A stretch of DNA of 64,000 nucleotides, taken from Candidatus Xianfuyuplasma coldseepsis. Lineage in GTDB: Bacteria > Bacillota_I > Bacilli_A > Izemoplasmatales > Izemoplasmataceae. The first letter of the stretch is position 1; the number at the start of each line of letters is the position of its first letter. The notes beneath the pieces are model-generated. The model saw nothing but the letters and a program-made list of their open reading frames with translations, made no database searches and was not told the DNA's origin. Of the stretch, positions 53,890 to 62,096 are shown in pieces. The stretch covers positions 644,698 through 708,697 of the forward strand of contig NZ_CP048914.1 of NCBI RefSeq assembly GCF_014023125.1, in the 5' to 3' direction. The position numbers and the translations under genes were made by a program.

Positions 53890-55008
53890 TTACACTCCAA
53901 TTATTTCAAAATCAAATGAATCTGTATTATGTTGGTTCCCCGGTGCGTCTCCACTGTTACCAGGCGTATCATCGTCTTCGTCATCGTCATTGTTATTACC
54001 GGGATGATCATCATCAAAGTTGTATTGCGGTTTACCTTTTTCGATTTCCTTCTCAATATCGCCTTCTTTGATTTGATATGAGTAGGTGGTTTCACCATTT
54101 GTACCAACACTCTCGATGATTTTCGCTTCCCCTTCAACACCGTTGATTTGATATTCTAGTTTATACTCGATTACACCATTTTCCAATTCTTTTTTCAATG
54201 TGTACTGATTGTCACCATCATGAATCTCAACACGGCTTTCATCGTCTTCAAGGGAGATGTTGATTGTTTGATTTTTCTCAACGTTATTAATCCGTGATTG
54301 AATGGTGTACTCGGTTTCAACTTCATCCTCGGATTCGGTTTGATATTCGATACGGACATAGTCTGAGCCGTTTTCAGCGTTAATTGTGATTGTTTTTTCC
54401 ACAACGACACCATCTTCTTTTTCTTCTTCGATGGTACCTGTTACGATAAAGGTTTGAGCATTAATAATCAATTCTCCAGTGATGTTTCCATCTTCTTCTG
54501 TGAGATAATACTCATATGGATGACCATTCACATCAAAGGTAATGAGATAGTCGTATGTTGAATCTGTCAGTTCGGTTACGGTAATCAGTGATGCAAAATC
54601 ATCATTTAAGAAAACGCGTAACGTATCAAAATATACATTAAAAGTATCGTTTTCAGCTTCAAATTCGGTTTCATCGATATCTGCTAGAAACTGAAGAGCC
54701 GGATTAATTACGGTAATGCTTGATCCGATAAAACTAGATGAAATATAGGAGATTTCAGCGAGTTTTTCAGAGTTAAACGCACTAATTACTGTGGTGTTAT
54801 CATCTGGTGGAGTAATTTCGGTTGGTCCATTAAAGAGGATAATCAAGGCAAAAATTAAAATAAGAGCTGGGACAAATGCAGGCCGTAAAATATACTTGAT
54901 TGAAAACGAAGTTTGAGACGACTCAATACGACTCATTACCGAATGAATCGTACGTTCTTTTGCTTGTTCCATTTTTATTGGATCGATTTGTCGTTGTAAT
55001 TTACTCAT
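53890..55008 (-). CDS. Membrane-anchored anti-sigma-like protein with novel ectodomain
   Basis: A 372-residue single-pass membrane protein. A basic cytoplasmic tail (1-47) could bind the sigma factor but lacks the zinc-type H-x3-C-x2-C motif. One helix (about 48-62, P-A-L-I-L-I-F-A-L-I-I-L-F) is followed by an extracellular part with two domains matching the downstream lipoprotein and an Asp/Asn/Gly-rich tail. ATG 55008 overlaps the end of the sigma gene, with AGGAGGTG inside that gene. Position and topology make an anti-sigma factor likely, but no known anti-sigma domain is recognised. Confidence 0.75.
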   Translation of the reverse strand: MSKLQRQIDPIKMEQAKERTIHSVMSRIESSQTSFSIKYILRPAFVPALILIFALIILFNGPTEITPPDDNTTVISAFNSEKLAEISYISSSFIGSSITVINPALQFLADIDETEFEAENDTFNVYFDTLRVFLNDDFASLITVTELTDSTYDYLITFDVNGHPYEYYLTEEDGNITGELIINAQTFIVTGTIEEEKEDGVVVEKTITINAENGSDYVRIEYQTESEDEVETEYTIQSRINNVEKNQTINISLEDDESRVEIHDGDNQYTLKKELENGVIEYKLEYQINGVEGEAKIIESVGTNGETTYSYQIKEGDIEKEIEKGKPQYNFDDDHPGNNNDDDEDDDTPGNSGDAPGNQHNTDSFDFEIIGV

Positions 55009-55546
55009 GATTATTCACCTCCTGTTGGATTTTTTCAATACTTGATTTAATTGCTTTATAAATTGTTTTTATTGGTATGTTCATTGTTTCTCCAATTTCT
55101 TTTACAGATAGTCCGGAGAAGTAATGTAATGTCATGATTTTGAAGTGTTTGTCGTTTAAGATATCTTTCATAATCGTCACAATCCGATGGAGTTGATCTT
55201 CTTTCACAAGTTGTTCTTCAACGTCCTCATCGTCCTGTAATAGAGACAAATCAACTTCACCAGCAACTTCATAGCGGCTACTTGCCTTCTTGACATGATT
55301 GAGTGTGTGATTGGAGGCAATTCGATACAACCACGTTCGAAACGATGCCTTATCGGGATTGTATTTTTTTAAGTTTTGATAGGTTTTAAAGAAGATATCC
55401 TGAACTAAGTCTTCGGTATCTTGGTATTGTCCAACCATGTTGAAAACAAATGAGAACATCTCATTGTGATATTTGTTCATTAGTTGTTCATACTGATTGG
55501 TATGTCCCGCTAATACCTGATTGATAAGTTGAATATCCTCTTGCAC
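55001..55546 (-). CDS. ECF-type RNA polymerase sigma factor
   Basis: A 181-residue sigma-70 family factor with regions 2 and 4 only. Region 2 spans about 20-90 (Q-D-T-E-D-L-V-Q-D-I-F, then F-R-T-W-L-Y-R-I-A). Region 4 helix-turn-helix spans about 125-175 (F-S-G-L-S-V-K-E-I-G-E-T-M-N-I-P). I prefer GTG 55546, since AAAGG lies 9 nt upstream. ATG 55555 directly abuts that ribosome site. It is the first gene of a three-gene cassette with a membrane partner. An extended -10 (TGATATAAT, about 55570) precedes it. Confidence 0.9.
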   Translation of the reverse strand: MQEDIQLINQVLAGHTNQYEQLMNKYHNEMFSFVFNMVGQYQDTEDLVQDIFFKTYQNLKKYNPDKASFRTWLYRIASNHTLNHVKKASSRYEVAGEVDLSLLQDDEDVEEQLVKEDQLHRIVTIMKDILNDKHFKIMTLHYFSGLSVKEIGETMNIPIKTIYKAIKSSIEKIQQEVNNHE

Positions 55547-55662
55547 ATGTATCATCCTTTCTACTTGTATTATATCATCAAATGAGATTTTGGATAACAC
55601 TGTGTAAACCCTCTTTGACAATATATACAATGTAGTTGATTAAATTTCTCCTTATATGAAAA

Positions 55663-55684
55663 AAAGACCATTGCTGGTCTTTAG
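55663..55684 (-). terminator. Terminator after the DsbA/FrnE-like gene
   Basis: On the minus strand, AAAGACCA-GCAA-TGGTCTTT plus T run. Confidence 0.85.
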
Positions 55685-56385
55685 ATTTCACAAGTTTCGT
55701 CGGTACATGCAGCGCCCTTATCGGCACCATCAATCGTTTCGAATTTCGGTTTTTCTTCTTCCCATAGTTTTTCTAATACTTGGGTGAAGTATTCTACTGG
55801 TTGTGCACCACTGACACCATATTTACGGTTTAATACAAAGAATGGTACACCTTGAACACCAATTTGACGTCCTTCATTGATCTCATTATGGACTTGATCG
55901 GCATATTTATCGGACTTTAATACATTCTTTGCTTCTTTTTCATCCAATCCAACTTCTTTGGCAATCTTCACCAAAGCATCCATGTTTGCGATATTGATAC
56001 CATCGGTAAAATAAGCTTTCATTAACCGTCCAGTTAACTCGTACTCTTTTCCGAATTGATTCGACCATTTTGCCAAACGATGGGCATCAAAACTATTCGT
56101 CATTTTGATAATGTCGTAGTTATAGGTTAAGCCAACTGTTTGTGCTTGGGTTTTAAACATCTCAAACCGTTGTTTGGCTTGATCAACACTCATCCGATGT
56201 CCTTTGGCAAATGTTTCAGCGGGACTCGCAGTCATTACTTTGCGGGCATTGGGATTTAATTGATACGCTTTTAATACTACTTCTACTTGATCTTTGTGAG
56301 GGAATGCTTCTAAAGCTTGTTCAAACCGTTTTTTACCAATATAACAAAACGGACAAGCAAAGTCACTCCATAATTCAATTTTCAT
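55681..56385 (-). CDS. DsbA/FrnE-like thioredoxin-fold oxidoreductase
   Basis: A 234-residue cytoplasmic protein (no signal peptide) of the 2-hydroxychromene isomerase/DsbA superfamily, FrnE-like. The redox site is D-F-A-C-P-F-C-Y near residue 12, and the cis-Pro loop is G-V-Q-G-V-P-F-F near 190. An additional Cys pair (C-T-D-E-T-C) lies at the extreme C-terminus. The substrate is unknown; thiol-disulfide exchange under oxidative stress is the family suggestion. ATG 56385 is preferred over GTG 56394, which lies 1 nt from the GGAG. Confidence 0.88.
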   Translation of the reverse strand: MKIELWSDFACPFCYIGKKRFEQALEAFPHKDQVEVVLKAYQLNPNARKVMTASPAETFAKGHRMSVDQAKQRFEMFKTQAQTVGLTYNYDIIKMTNSFDAHRLAKWSNQFGKEYELTGRLMKAYFTDGINIANMDALVKIAKEVGLDEKEAKNVLKSDKYADQVHNEINEGRQIGVQGVPFFVLNRKYGVSGAQPVEYFTQVLEKLWEEEKPKFETIDGADKGAACTDETCEI

Positions 56386-56520
56386 ATATTTCACTCTCCT
56401 TTATCATTCCTTTATATTATCCTAGAAACGTTGGGAAATTGCAACTAGTTTGCTTGCGTACTATTTTACCATTACCATTTTATTTTCGACAGTAGTATAA
56501 TGAAGATAGGAGGGATTATC

Positions 56521-57891
56521 ATGAAAAAGTTTAAACGGCTTTACTACATCTTGTCCTACGTATTTTTTATCCTGCCACCCTTTATTTGGGGACTCGTTGA
56601 ACTCTACTTAGAGCGAGACTGGAAAGTTCATGTTGTTAGTCTTGTTGTGAATTTAATAGTGTTGTTCATTATCACTCTAGTTCTTTGGATATTAACAATC
56701 AAAAATGTTTTACACGTTCCCAACAAGGAAGAACAACGTCAGTTACTGTTTGGGTTAATTGGGAATACCGTCGTTTATTTCTATACCTTCCAAAATCCAA
56801 TGAACCTTCAAAACGTTGTGACAATTTATCTCATTTTGTTAATTATTCTTGTTGTTCGGTACTATTTGTTAAAACGTAAAATCTCAAACTATGAACTATG
56901 GATATTGCTACCTATATTCCTATTGATTGATACGTTGCATATCCTGCTAACTGGATGCGGTTTTAGTAATCTTGGAGGATATTGTGTCCCCAATGAAGTA
57001 CCACATGTTGTTTTGTATCTCTTGTATAGTACAATTGTTGTTATAACAATCGGATACTATGCTTATAAAGTGTATCTCTATCGAAGATGGAACTTCTGGG
57101 GAATCACCAATATTACGTTGGTTGTTTTAACGAGTATCTTTATTCAAGAAATTGTCGATGCTGATGAAAAAATTATTGGTACCCTAACGATTGCTTTAGC
57201 CTTCTTTGTTATACTTGATTTTATCGTGTCGATCGTCAACAAGGTCTACACCCATCGAACGTTAATATTCTATGTCCGTACAACGACCTTATTAATTCTC
57301 ATTAGTTTATTATCAGAAGAAGATTTCTTCATCGGACAAGCGGATGAAGATATGCTTGTATTGATGGTTATTGTAACCTATGTTTCGTTCGGTATAACCA
57401 TCCTCAAAAGCTTACTTCATATTACCGAAGAAGCGGATACCACGAAAGCAAACTTTACCATAGAAATCCTTACTGAAGATCTGCGCAATCAGATCAAAGA
57501 GAACTATGGTGATGTCGCATATGATTATATGGAGATTGGCGATAATATCTATAGTCTTATTGCCATCGAAGATAATACGATAATCGGCTTTATCTCCACG
57601 TATACTCAACCGTTGAAAGAACCACTTGAAGATACAATGGAAGCCTATATCAACATCATTGAAGTCCATAAAGACTATCGCCGTCAGGGTATTGCGTCCA
57701 CCTTAATTAACGAAACCGAACATTACTTCAAACGACAAGGTATTCCGCAAATACGAGCGTGGTCGAGTATGGATAAAGTAGAAGCGATTCAATTATGGCA
57801 GGCATTGAATTATAACCTGTCTCCGACGACGATTCATATCGACAGTAAGAATGTGAATGTCGAAGGTTATTATGTTGTGAAATCATTATAA
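56521..57891 (+). CDS. Multi-pass membrane protein fused to a GNAT domain
   Basis: A 456-residue protein. Residues 8-305 contain about eight to ten hydrophobic helices with no known transporter motif. Residues 315-456 form a GNAT acetyltransferase domain with motif A V-H-K-D-Y-R-R-Q-G-I-A near 390. ATG 56521 follows GGAGGG. A membrane-embedded part with a cytoplasmic acetyltransferase suggests acylation of a membrane or envelope substrate (inference). MBL-fold gene follows after 11 nt in the same direction. Confidence 0.82.
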   Translation: MKKFKRLYYILSYVFFILPPFIWGLVELYLERDWKVHVVSLVVNLIVLFIITLVLWILTIKNVLHVPNKEEQRQLLFGLIGNTVVYFYTFQNPMNLQNVVTIYLILLIILVVRYYLLKRKISNYELWILLPIFLLIDTLHILLTGCGFSNLGGYCVPNEVPHVVLYLLYSTIVVITIGYYAYKVYLYRRWNFWGITNITLVVLTSIFIQEIVDADEKIIGTLTIALAFFVILDFIVSIVNKVYTHRTLIFYVRTTTLLILISLLSEEDFFIGQADEDMLVLMVIVTYVSFGITILKSLLHITEEADTTKANFTIEILTEDLRNQIKENYGDVAYDYMEIGDNIYSLIAIEDNTIIGFISTYTQPLKEPLEDTMEAYINIIEVHKDYRRQGIASTLINETEHYFKRQGIPQIRAWSSMDKVEAIQLWQALNYNLSPTTIHIDSKNVNVEGYYVVKSL

Positions 57892-57902
57892 GGAGGACAA
57901 CG

Positions 57903-58586
57903 ATGAAAATTACATTTTTAGGACACGCTGCGGTGTTATTAGAACACCATGATTTTAAGGCGTTGATTGATCCGTTCTTAACCAATAATCCGGTATATAA
58001 GAAGGATCCTACTCATACACAAGGTATCACCCATATCTTTGTGACTCATGGCCATGGCGATCACGTTGGAGACACCTTACAAATTGCGAAAGAGAACAAC
58101 GCGATGATTATTGCCAACGCTGAACTCTGCTCTTTGTTTAGACGAAAAGATAAAACACTCAAACTTCACCCAATGCATATTGGAGGAGCCTTTACCTTTG
58201 ACTTTGGACGTGTCAAAATGACACCCGCTGTACACGGTAGCTCATACCAAGATGAAGATGGAGTCCACGAAGGTGGGAACCCTGGTGGATTCCTAATTAC
58301 CGTTGATGGTACTAGTGTCTATCATGCCGGAGATACTGGATTAATCTACGACATGAAACTACTCGAACAAGATGAAATCGATGTAGCGTTTCTTCCGATA
58401 GGAGGAAATTACACGATGGACATCAATGATGCCATTCGAGCCGTCGAATTTATCAAACCAAAAATTACCATACCGATGCACTACAACACCTTTGGTTTAA
58501 TCCAAGCTGATCCCTATATATTTAAAGGACGACTACTTGAGTACCGTGTCGAAATTCTAGAACCAGGGGAAGCGATCAAACTCTAA
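57903..58586 (+). CDS. UPF0173-type metallo-beta-lactamase-fold hydrolase
   Basis: A 227-residue metal-dependent hydrolase. H-G-H-G-D-H-V-G-D near residue 51 is the H-x-H-x-D-H zinc motif. Further metal ligands lie in H-G-S-S, H-A-G-D-T-G near 140 and M-H-Y-N-T near 198. The family is widespread in Firmicutes, substrate unproven. AAGGAGG upstream of ATG 57903. Confidence 0.93.
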   Translation: MKITFLGHAAVLLEHHDFKALIDPFLTNNPVYKKDPTHTQGITHIFVTHGHGDHVGDTLQIAKENNAMIIANAELCSLFRRKDKTLKLHPMHIGGAFTFDFGRVKMTPAVHGSSYQDEDGVHEGGNPGGFLITVDGTSVYHAGDTGLIYDMKLLEQDEIDVAFLPIGGNYTMDINDAIRAVEFIKPKITIPMHYNTFGLIQADPYIFKGRLLEYRVEILEPGEAIKL

Positions 58587-58611
58587 GCGGAATGAACTTC
58601 CGCTTTTTTTA
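58584..58611 (+). terminator. Terminator after the MBL hydrolase gene
   Basis: AAGCGGAA-TGAAC-TTCCGCTT plus T run. Confidence 0.88.
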
Positions 58612-58626
58612 TTATTTAGAATCAGT

Positions 58627-58632
58627 TATAAT
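58627..58632 (+). promoter_or_regulatory. -10 element of the flavodoxin gene
   Basis: A perfect TATAAT 45 nt before the start; no convincing -35, since the position lies in the terminator's T run. Confidence 0.5.
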
Positions 58633-58676
58633 AAAATTAACATCAAGAATACTTCTACAACACAAGGAGGATTTCT

Positions 58677-59153
58677 ATGAAAACAATCATTTTGTACGAA
58701 ACACGAACAGGATTCACCGAAGAATGTGCACAGAACATGCACAAACATATACCAGGTAGTGTATTAAAAGACATTCACGAAGAAGACTACAGCCTTGAAG
58801 ACTTTGATACGGTCTTGGTTGGAGCTCCCATCTACGTCGGTGAAATTGAACACTATACTTCGCGCTTCTTCCAACGTAAAAAACGCAAACTCATGGACAA
58901 GCGCCTTGGAATATTCTGTGCTGGAATGAATACCGCAGAGTTTAATTTAGCTGTTCAAACCTCCCTACCACCAGATATCTTTTATCATGCACAAATCGTT
59001 CATTGTGGTGGGAAGATTGATTATAAGTCACTATCTTTAAAAGATAAATTTACTGTACGGCGGCGTCTTGGTTTAAAGGAAAACAAAGAAATCCACAATG
59101 AGTTAAAAGTAGAAGAGTTCTTAAAATGGGTAAATGAAAAGGAAGCCAAGTAG
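58677..59153 (+). CDS. Flavodoxin-domain protein (HemG-like)
   Basis: A 158-residue FMN-binding protein. The P-loop for FMN phosphate is E-T-R-T-G-F-T-E near residue 7, and V-G-A-P-I-Y-V-G near 50 lines the flavin. The sequence is closest in style to the menaquinone-dependent protoporphyrinogen oxidase/flavodoxin group, but no haem genes are nearby, so a general redox role is equally possible. AAGGAGG precedes ATG 58677. Monocistronic. Confidence 0.85.
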   Translation: MKTIILYETRTGFTEECAQNMHKHIPGSVLKDIHEEDYSLEDFDTVLVGAPIYVGEIEHYTSRFFQRKKRKLMDKRLGIFCAGMNTAEFNLAVQTSLPPDIFYHAQIVHCGGKIDYKSLSLKDKFTVRRRLGLKENKEIHNELKVEEFLKWVNEKEAK

Positions 59154-59166
59154 GCTTCCTTTTATA
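59138..59166. terminator. Terminator after the flavodoxin gene
   Basis: AAGGAAGCC-AAGTA-GGCTTCCTT; it may also end the convergent membrane-protein gene at 59162. Confidence 0.8.
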
Positions 59167-59587
59167 TTAGTGTAAGTAATGCATTAAGTGCAACAACAGC
59201 TATAAATATCCAATAAAGTTTCGGCTGAACATCCATCAATAGTTGCTTTTCACTTGTTACTAGTTGTTTAAGATAATATACGCCATACCCTACAGCGATT
59301 AACTCGACGACCGTAAGAATATAGAATGTAACATCATCACCACTAAATATTGGTGTCATAACTAAGATGAAGGAAAATAGCATGATATTTAACGTATACA
59401 TCCAAAATAACGATATGACATCTTGAACATTCTCACTTTTTAATAAGATAAAATGACCTAAGAAGACATGGATGACAAACATTGAAATAGCAACGGTCGC
59501 AGTTCCTTCAATAAACAATAATAGATAGAATATTAGGTTTACAATAATGGTTAACTCGTAAATGATAAATGGTAATTTTAGATTCAT
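59162..59587 (-). CDS. Small four-helix membrane protein, unknown
   Basis: A 141-residue protein with four hydrophobic helices (about 5-25, 31-50, 60-80, 86-107) plus a last one near 123-140. No charged catalytic motifs are seen. AAGGGGG precedes ATG 59587. A TTGTAT-16-TATAAT promoter can be drawn at about 59620-59650 on the minus strand. Similar in size and topology to the next upstream gene, but without clear sequence identity. Confidence 0.6.
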   Translation of the reverse strand: MNLKLPFIIYELTIIVNLIFYLLLFIEGTATVAISMFVIHVFLGHFILLKSENVQDVISLFWMYTLNIMLFSFILVMTPIFSGDDVTFYILTVVELIAVGYGVYYLKQLVTSEKQLLMDVQPKLYWIFIAVVALNALLTLI

Positions 59588-59676
59588 GGTGAATCCCCCT
59601 TATGTTGTAGTAATTATATTAGATATTATATCAAGAATATTGGATTATACAAGATGGTGCAATTCTAACATTCATA

Positions 59677-60018
59677 TTACTCATCTGGTCTGCGTTCTAT
59701 CACAAACATCCACACAAGTAGACCCAGTGTAATCACATTGACAAATAGAATGACGAGATCAATTGTACCTATTTGATCGAATAGTGTCATCACAATATTG
59801 ATTCCAATGAATACTGCGACACCATATTCAAGAAGCGGATTTCCTTGAATTACGATAAATGCTGCAAGAACATAACAAAGCGCATTTATGATAAGTAGGA
59901 TTACTATCCATAGTGGCATACTTTCTTGATTGATTGCTTCGAATACAATCAGAATAATCCAGAAAAGAACTTGGAATAATAAGATATCGACTATAATTTT
60001 AGGTAATAAGGTTTTCAC
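59677..60018 (-). CDS. Small membrane protein, unknown
   Basis: A 113-residue protein with four hydrophobic helices (about 5-25, 34-56, 62-80, 88-107). The start is GTG 60018 with AGGTG 6 nt upstream. I recognise no family. It lies in the same direction as the gene at 59162, with 89 nt between them that contain a separate promoter. Confidence 0.6.
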   Translation of the reverse strand: MKTLLPKIIVDILLFQVLFWIILIVFEAINQESMPLWIVILLIINALCYVLAAFIVIQGNPLLEYGVAVFIGINIVMTLFDQIGTIDLVILFVNVITLGLLVWMFVIERRPDE

Positions 60019-60043
60019 TATGTCACCTGATTTCGTATACTGT

Positions 60044-60076
60044 TTTGATACACTAGTACCTCTTTATTGTATCAAA
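60044..60076. promoter_or_regulatory. Inverted repeat TTTGATACA...TGTATCAAA
   Basis: A perfect 9-bp inverted repeat with a 15-nt spacer, 26-58 nt before the GTG start of the small membrane protein. It lies where the promoter should be and resembles a regulator-binding site. Confidence 0.6.
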
Positions 60077-60111
60077 TCAAACTCGCTTAGACAACATTCA
60101 TAGATAGAAGA

Positions 60112-60136
60112 AAAGAGAATCGTCAGATTCTCTTTA
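60112..60136 (-). terminator. Terminator of the GH17 operon
   Basis: AAAGAGAATC-TGAC-GATTCTCTTT, then a T-rich tail on the minus strand. Confidence 0.82.
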
Positions 60137-61036
60137 TCGTTTAATTTGTTTTGGTTGTCGGTGTACAGTATAGAACCCCCAATGCTTTTCTGGTTCATGT
60201 TCATCCGATGAACCTTTCCATGGTTCATCGAACGCCTCAAAGAAATACACTTTCACCTTATTTTTTATACTCCACTTACGCATTTGATTGACGTACATCA
60301 ACTGGTGTTGTTCATTTGCTACATAGCGGTTAATGCCTGAACCGTTTGAGGTTGTGGGCCAACCGGCTTCGGTAATCATAACGTCTTTATCGGGATACAA
60401 GTTCTTCACTGAATTGTATTCTTCAATGCTTGTGTCAAACGCTTCAGCAATCCTCTTACCAGTCCAAACAGGATAGGTATGAATACTAATGAAATCCACT
60501 TCTTCAGCTACTTCAGTAAGTTTATTACCCCAGTAATAGAAATTATCACAATAAGTGACCGGTTGATTTACATACGCTTTTAATTGACGGACAAAGTAGA
60601 GTACACGTTGTGGATCAACAAGATTCTCATTCCAGTCTGGAACTGATTCATTGCCTGCAGATACACTCCACACAATATCTTCATACTCATTGGCTAAGTT
60701 GATTAATTGAAACAACGCCTCTTGATTCTTGCGAATATTTTCCGCACATTCTTCAATCGTATAATCCCCACCCCAGGCACAGTTGGGATTATTTAATTCT
60801 CCAAGTAAATCCATTCCTAGCATCACTTGGAGTTGGATATTTTCCTTCCGAATCACATCTAGTACAGTTTTTGCATGTTGATTTGGATGATACATCCGAA
60901 TATAATCAAAATCTTTTTCGAGTAATAACAAGTCTTCTTTTACTTCATCATATGTAGGAAAAACTTCAAGTATTGGACTTTGGCCATGACGGAATCCCGA
61001 GTAACATATCGCACGTCCATACGGTATTTTGTTCAT
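60134..61036 (-). CDS. GH17-like beta-glucan hydrolase (copy 1)
   Basis: A 300-residue (beta/alpha)8 enzyme resembling GH17 glucan beta-1,3-glucosidases or transglycosidases. The acid/base Glu is in V-S-A-G-N-E-S near residue 128, and the nucleophile Glu in I-T-E-A-G-W-P near 222. F-E-A-F-D-E-P-W near 272 is typical of the family. It has no signal peptide, so it would act inside the cell or be exported unconventionally. ATG 61036 has GGAGC upstream. Paralogue of the preceding gene, 14 nt away. Confidence 0.85.
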   Translation of the reverse strand: MNKIPYGRAICYSGFRHGQSPILEVFPTYDEVKEDLLLLEKDFDYIRMYHPNQHAKTVLDVIRKENIQLQVMLGMDLLGELNNPNCAWGGDYTIEECAENIRKNQEALFQLINLANEYEDIVWSVSAGNESVPDWNENLVDPQRVLYFVRQLKAYVNQPVTYCDNFYYWGNKLTEVAEEVDFISIHTYPVWTGKRIAEAFDTSIEEYNSVKNLYPDKDVMITEAGWPTTSNGSGINRYVANEQHQLMYVNQMRKWSIKNKVKVYFFEAFDEPWKGSSDEHEPEKHWGFYTVHRQPKQIKR

Positions 61037-61050
61037 TGTAAAGCTCCGTT

Positions 61051-61971
61051 CTATTTGTTAAATTTATATGCTCCATCTTTATCCCAAATGCCCCAGTATG
61101 CACCGTATTCACCTTCGTGATTGATTTTCCATACTTCATCAAATGAGGAGAAATAAAATAGTGGTATATTTTCTTGTAGTGCCCAGTTTTGTGTTTGAAT
61201 GAAATAGCTCATCGCATTTTCATAGGATGGTACAGCCCCACCATATTGGCTACCCGCACTTGGCCATCCTGTTTCACTTATCAATACTTCTTTTCCTTTG
61301 GAATTATCTTTGACAAGTTGATACATTTTCTTCATATAATCGACACTGATTTCCAAACTACAGTGTTCCCAGAATGGATAACAGTTCGCGAGTAAGACAT
61401 CACATTCATCGACAATCTCTGGATAATTAATGAACATGTAGTACGCATCCACATAGCCAACTTTGACATGGGGTACTGCTTCTTTGACACGGCGGATATA
61501 CGAGATTAACTGATCCAATTCCAAATCTTCACGTAGCAGTACTTCATTCCCGATAGCGAGAATGTCCGCATGCCCATTTTGTGCAATTTGAATTGCATTG
61601 TTGATTTCTAGTTCATTGTTTTCTAAATCGGTATCAATCCAAGCACCAACCAATGTCTTTAAGCTTTTTTCTTTGGCAATCCGAGGAACTTCTTGATTTC
61701 CTAGTGTACAGGAAAATGTTCGAACCCAATTGGTATATGGGCGGATCACTTCTAAACGATCGGCAATTTGTTGTTCGGTAATAACCGATTTCTCACTAGG
61801 ATCTTGTCCTTCTAAATAAGGTGAGAAACTAATCCCAAAGATTTTATGATCTAAAATAGATTTCATTTCAGATTCATATTCTTCTGTGGATTGAAACTGT
61901 AAACGACCTTTATGAAGTAAATAACGATTCACATTTAAATAACGCATTTCTTCTTTTTTTGGTTTTGACAC
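61051..61971 (-). CDS. GH17-like beta-glucan hydrolase (copy 2)
   Basis: A 306-residue cytoplasmic GH17-type protein. An extra 30-residue N-terminal segment precedes the barrel. Acid/base Glu in L-A-I-G-N-E-V near residue 143, and nucleophile in I-S-E-T-G-W-P near 240. F-S-S-F-D-E-V-W near 287 matches copy 1. The start is GTG 61971 with GAGGTG 6 nt upstream; the GTG at 61980 overlaps that site. First gene of a two-gene operon. Confidence 0.85.
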   Translation of the reverse strand: MSKPKKEEMRYLNVNRYLLHKGRLQFQSTEEYESEMKSILDHKIFGISFSPYLEGQDPSEKSVITEQQIADRLEVIRPYTNWVRTFSCTLGNQEVPRIAKEKSLKTLVGAWIDTDLENNELEINNAIQIAQNGHADILAIGNEVLLREDLELDQLISYIRRVKEAVPHVKVGYVDAYYMFINYPEIVDECDVLLANCYPFWEHCSLEISVDYMKKMYQLVKDNSKGKEVLISETGWPSAGSQYGGAVPSYENAMSYFIQTQNWALQENIPLFYFSSFDEVWKINHEGEYGAYWGIWDKDGAYKFNK

Positions 61972-62001
61972 AATTGTCACCTCACTATTTTCTCTACTTT
62001 G

Positions 62002-62046
62002 AATATACCATAATTTACCAGATTGTCAACCAATCCAAAACGTTTT
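62002..62046 (-). promoter_or_regulatory. Promoter and palindromic operator of the GH17 operon
   Basis: On the minus strand, TTGACA (62029-62024), 16-nt spacer, TATATT (62007-62002). The palindrome AAAACGTTTT (62037-62046, in CGAAAACGTTTTGG) lies just upstream of the -35 and has the centre-CG form typical of LacI-family or CcpA sites. Confidence 0.78.
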
Positions 62047-62067
62047 CGAAAGGTTTGGTACTTTGCA

Positions 62068-62096
62068 CAAAAAAAGCCTGAGATAGGCTTATTTTG
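62068..62096 (-). terminator. Terminator after the P-loop kinase gene
   Basis: On the minus strand, AAGCCT-ATCTC-AGGCTT plus an 8-nt T run. Confidence 0.85.

Noticed and set aside
55600..55650. Plus-strand TTGACA upstream of the ECF sigma gene as a promoter
   Set aside because: No reasonable -10 at the right distance and no plus-strand gene follows.
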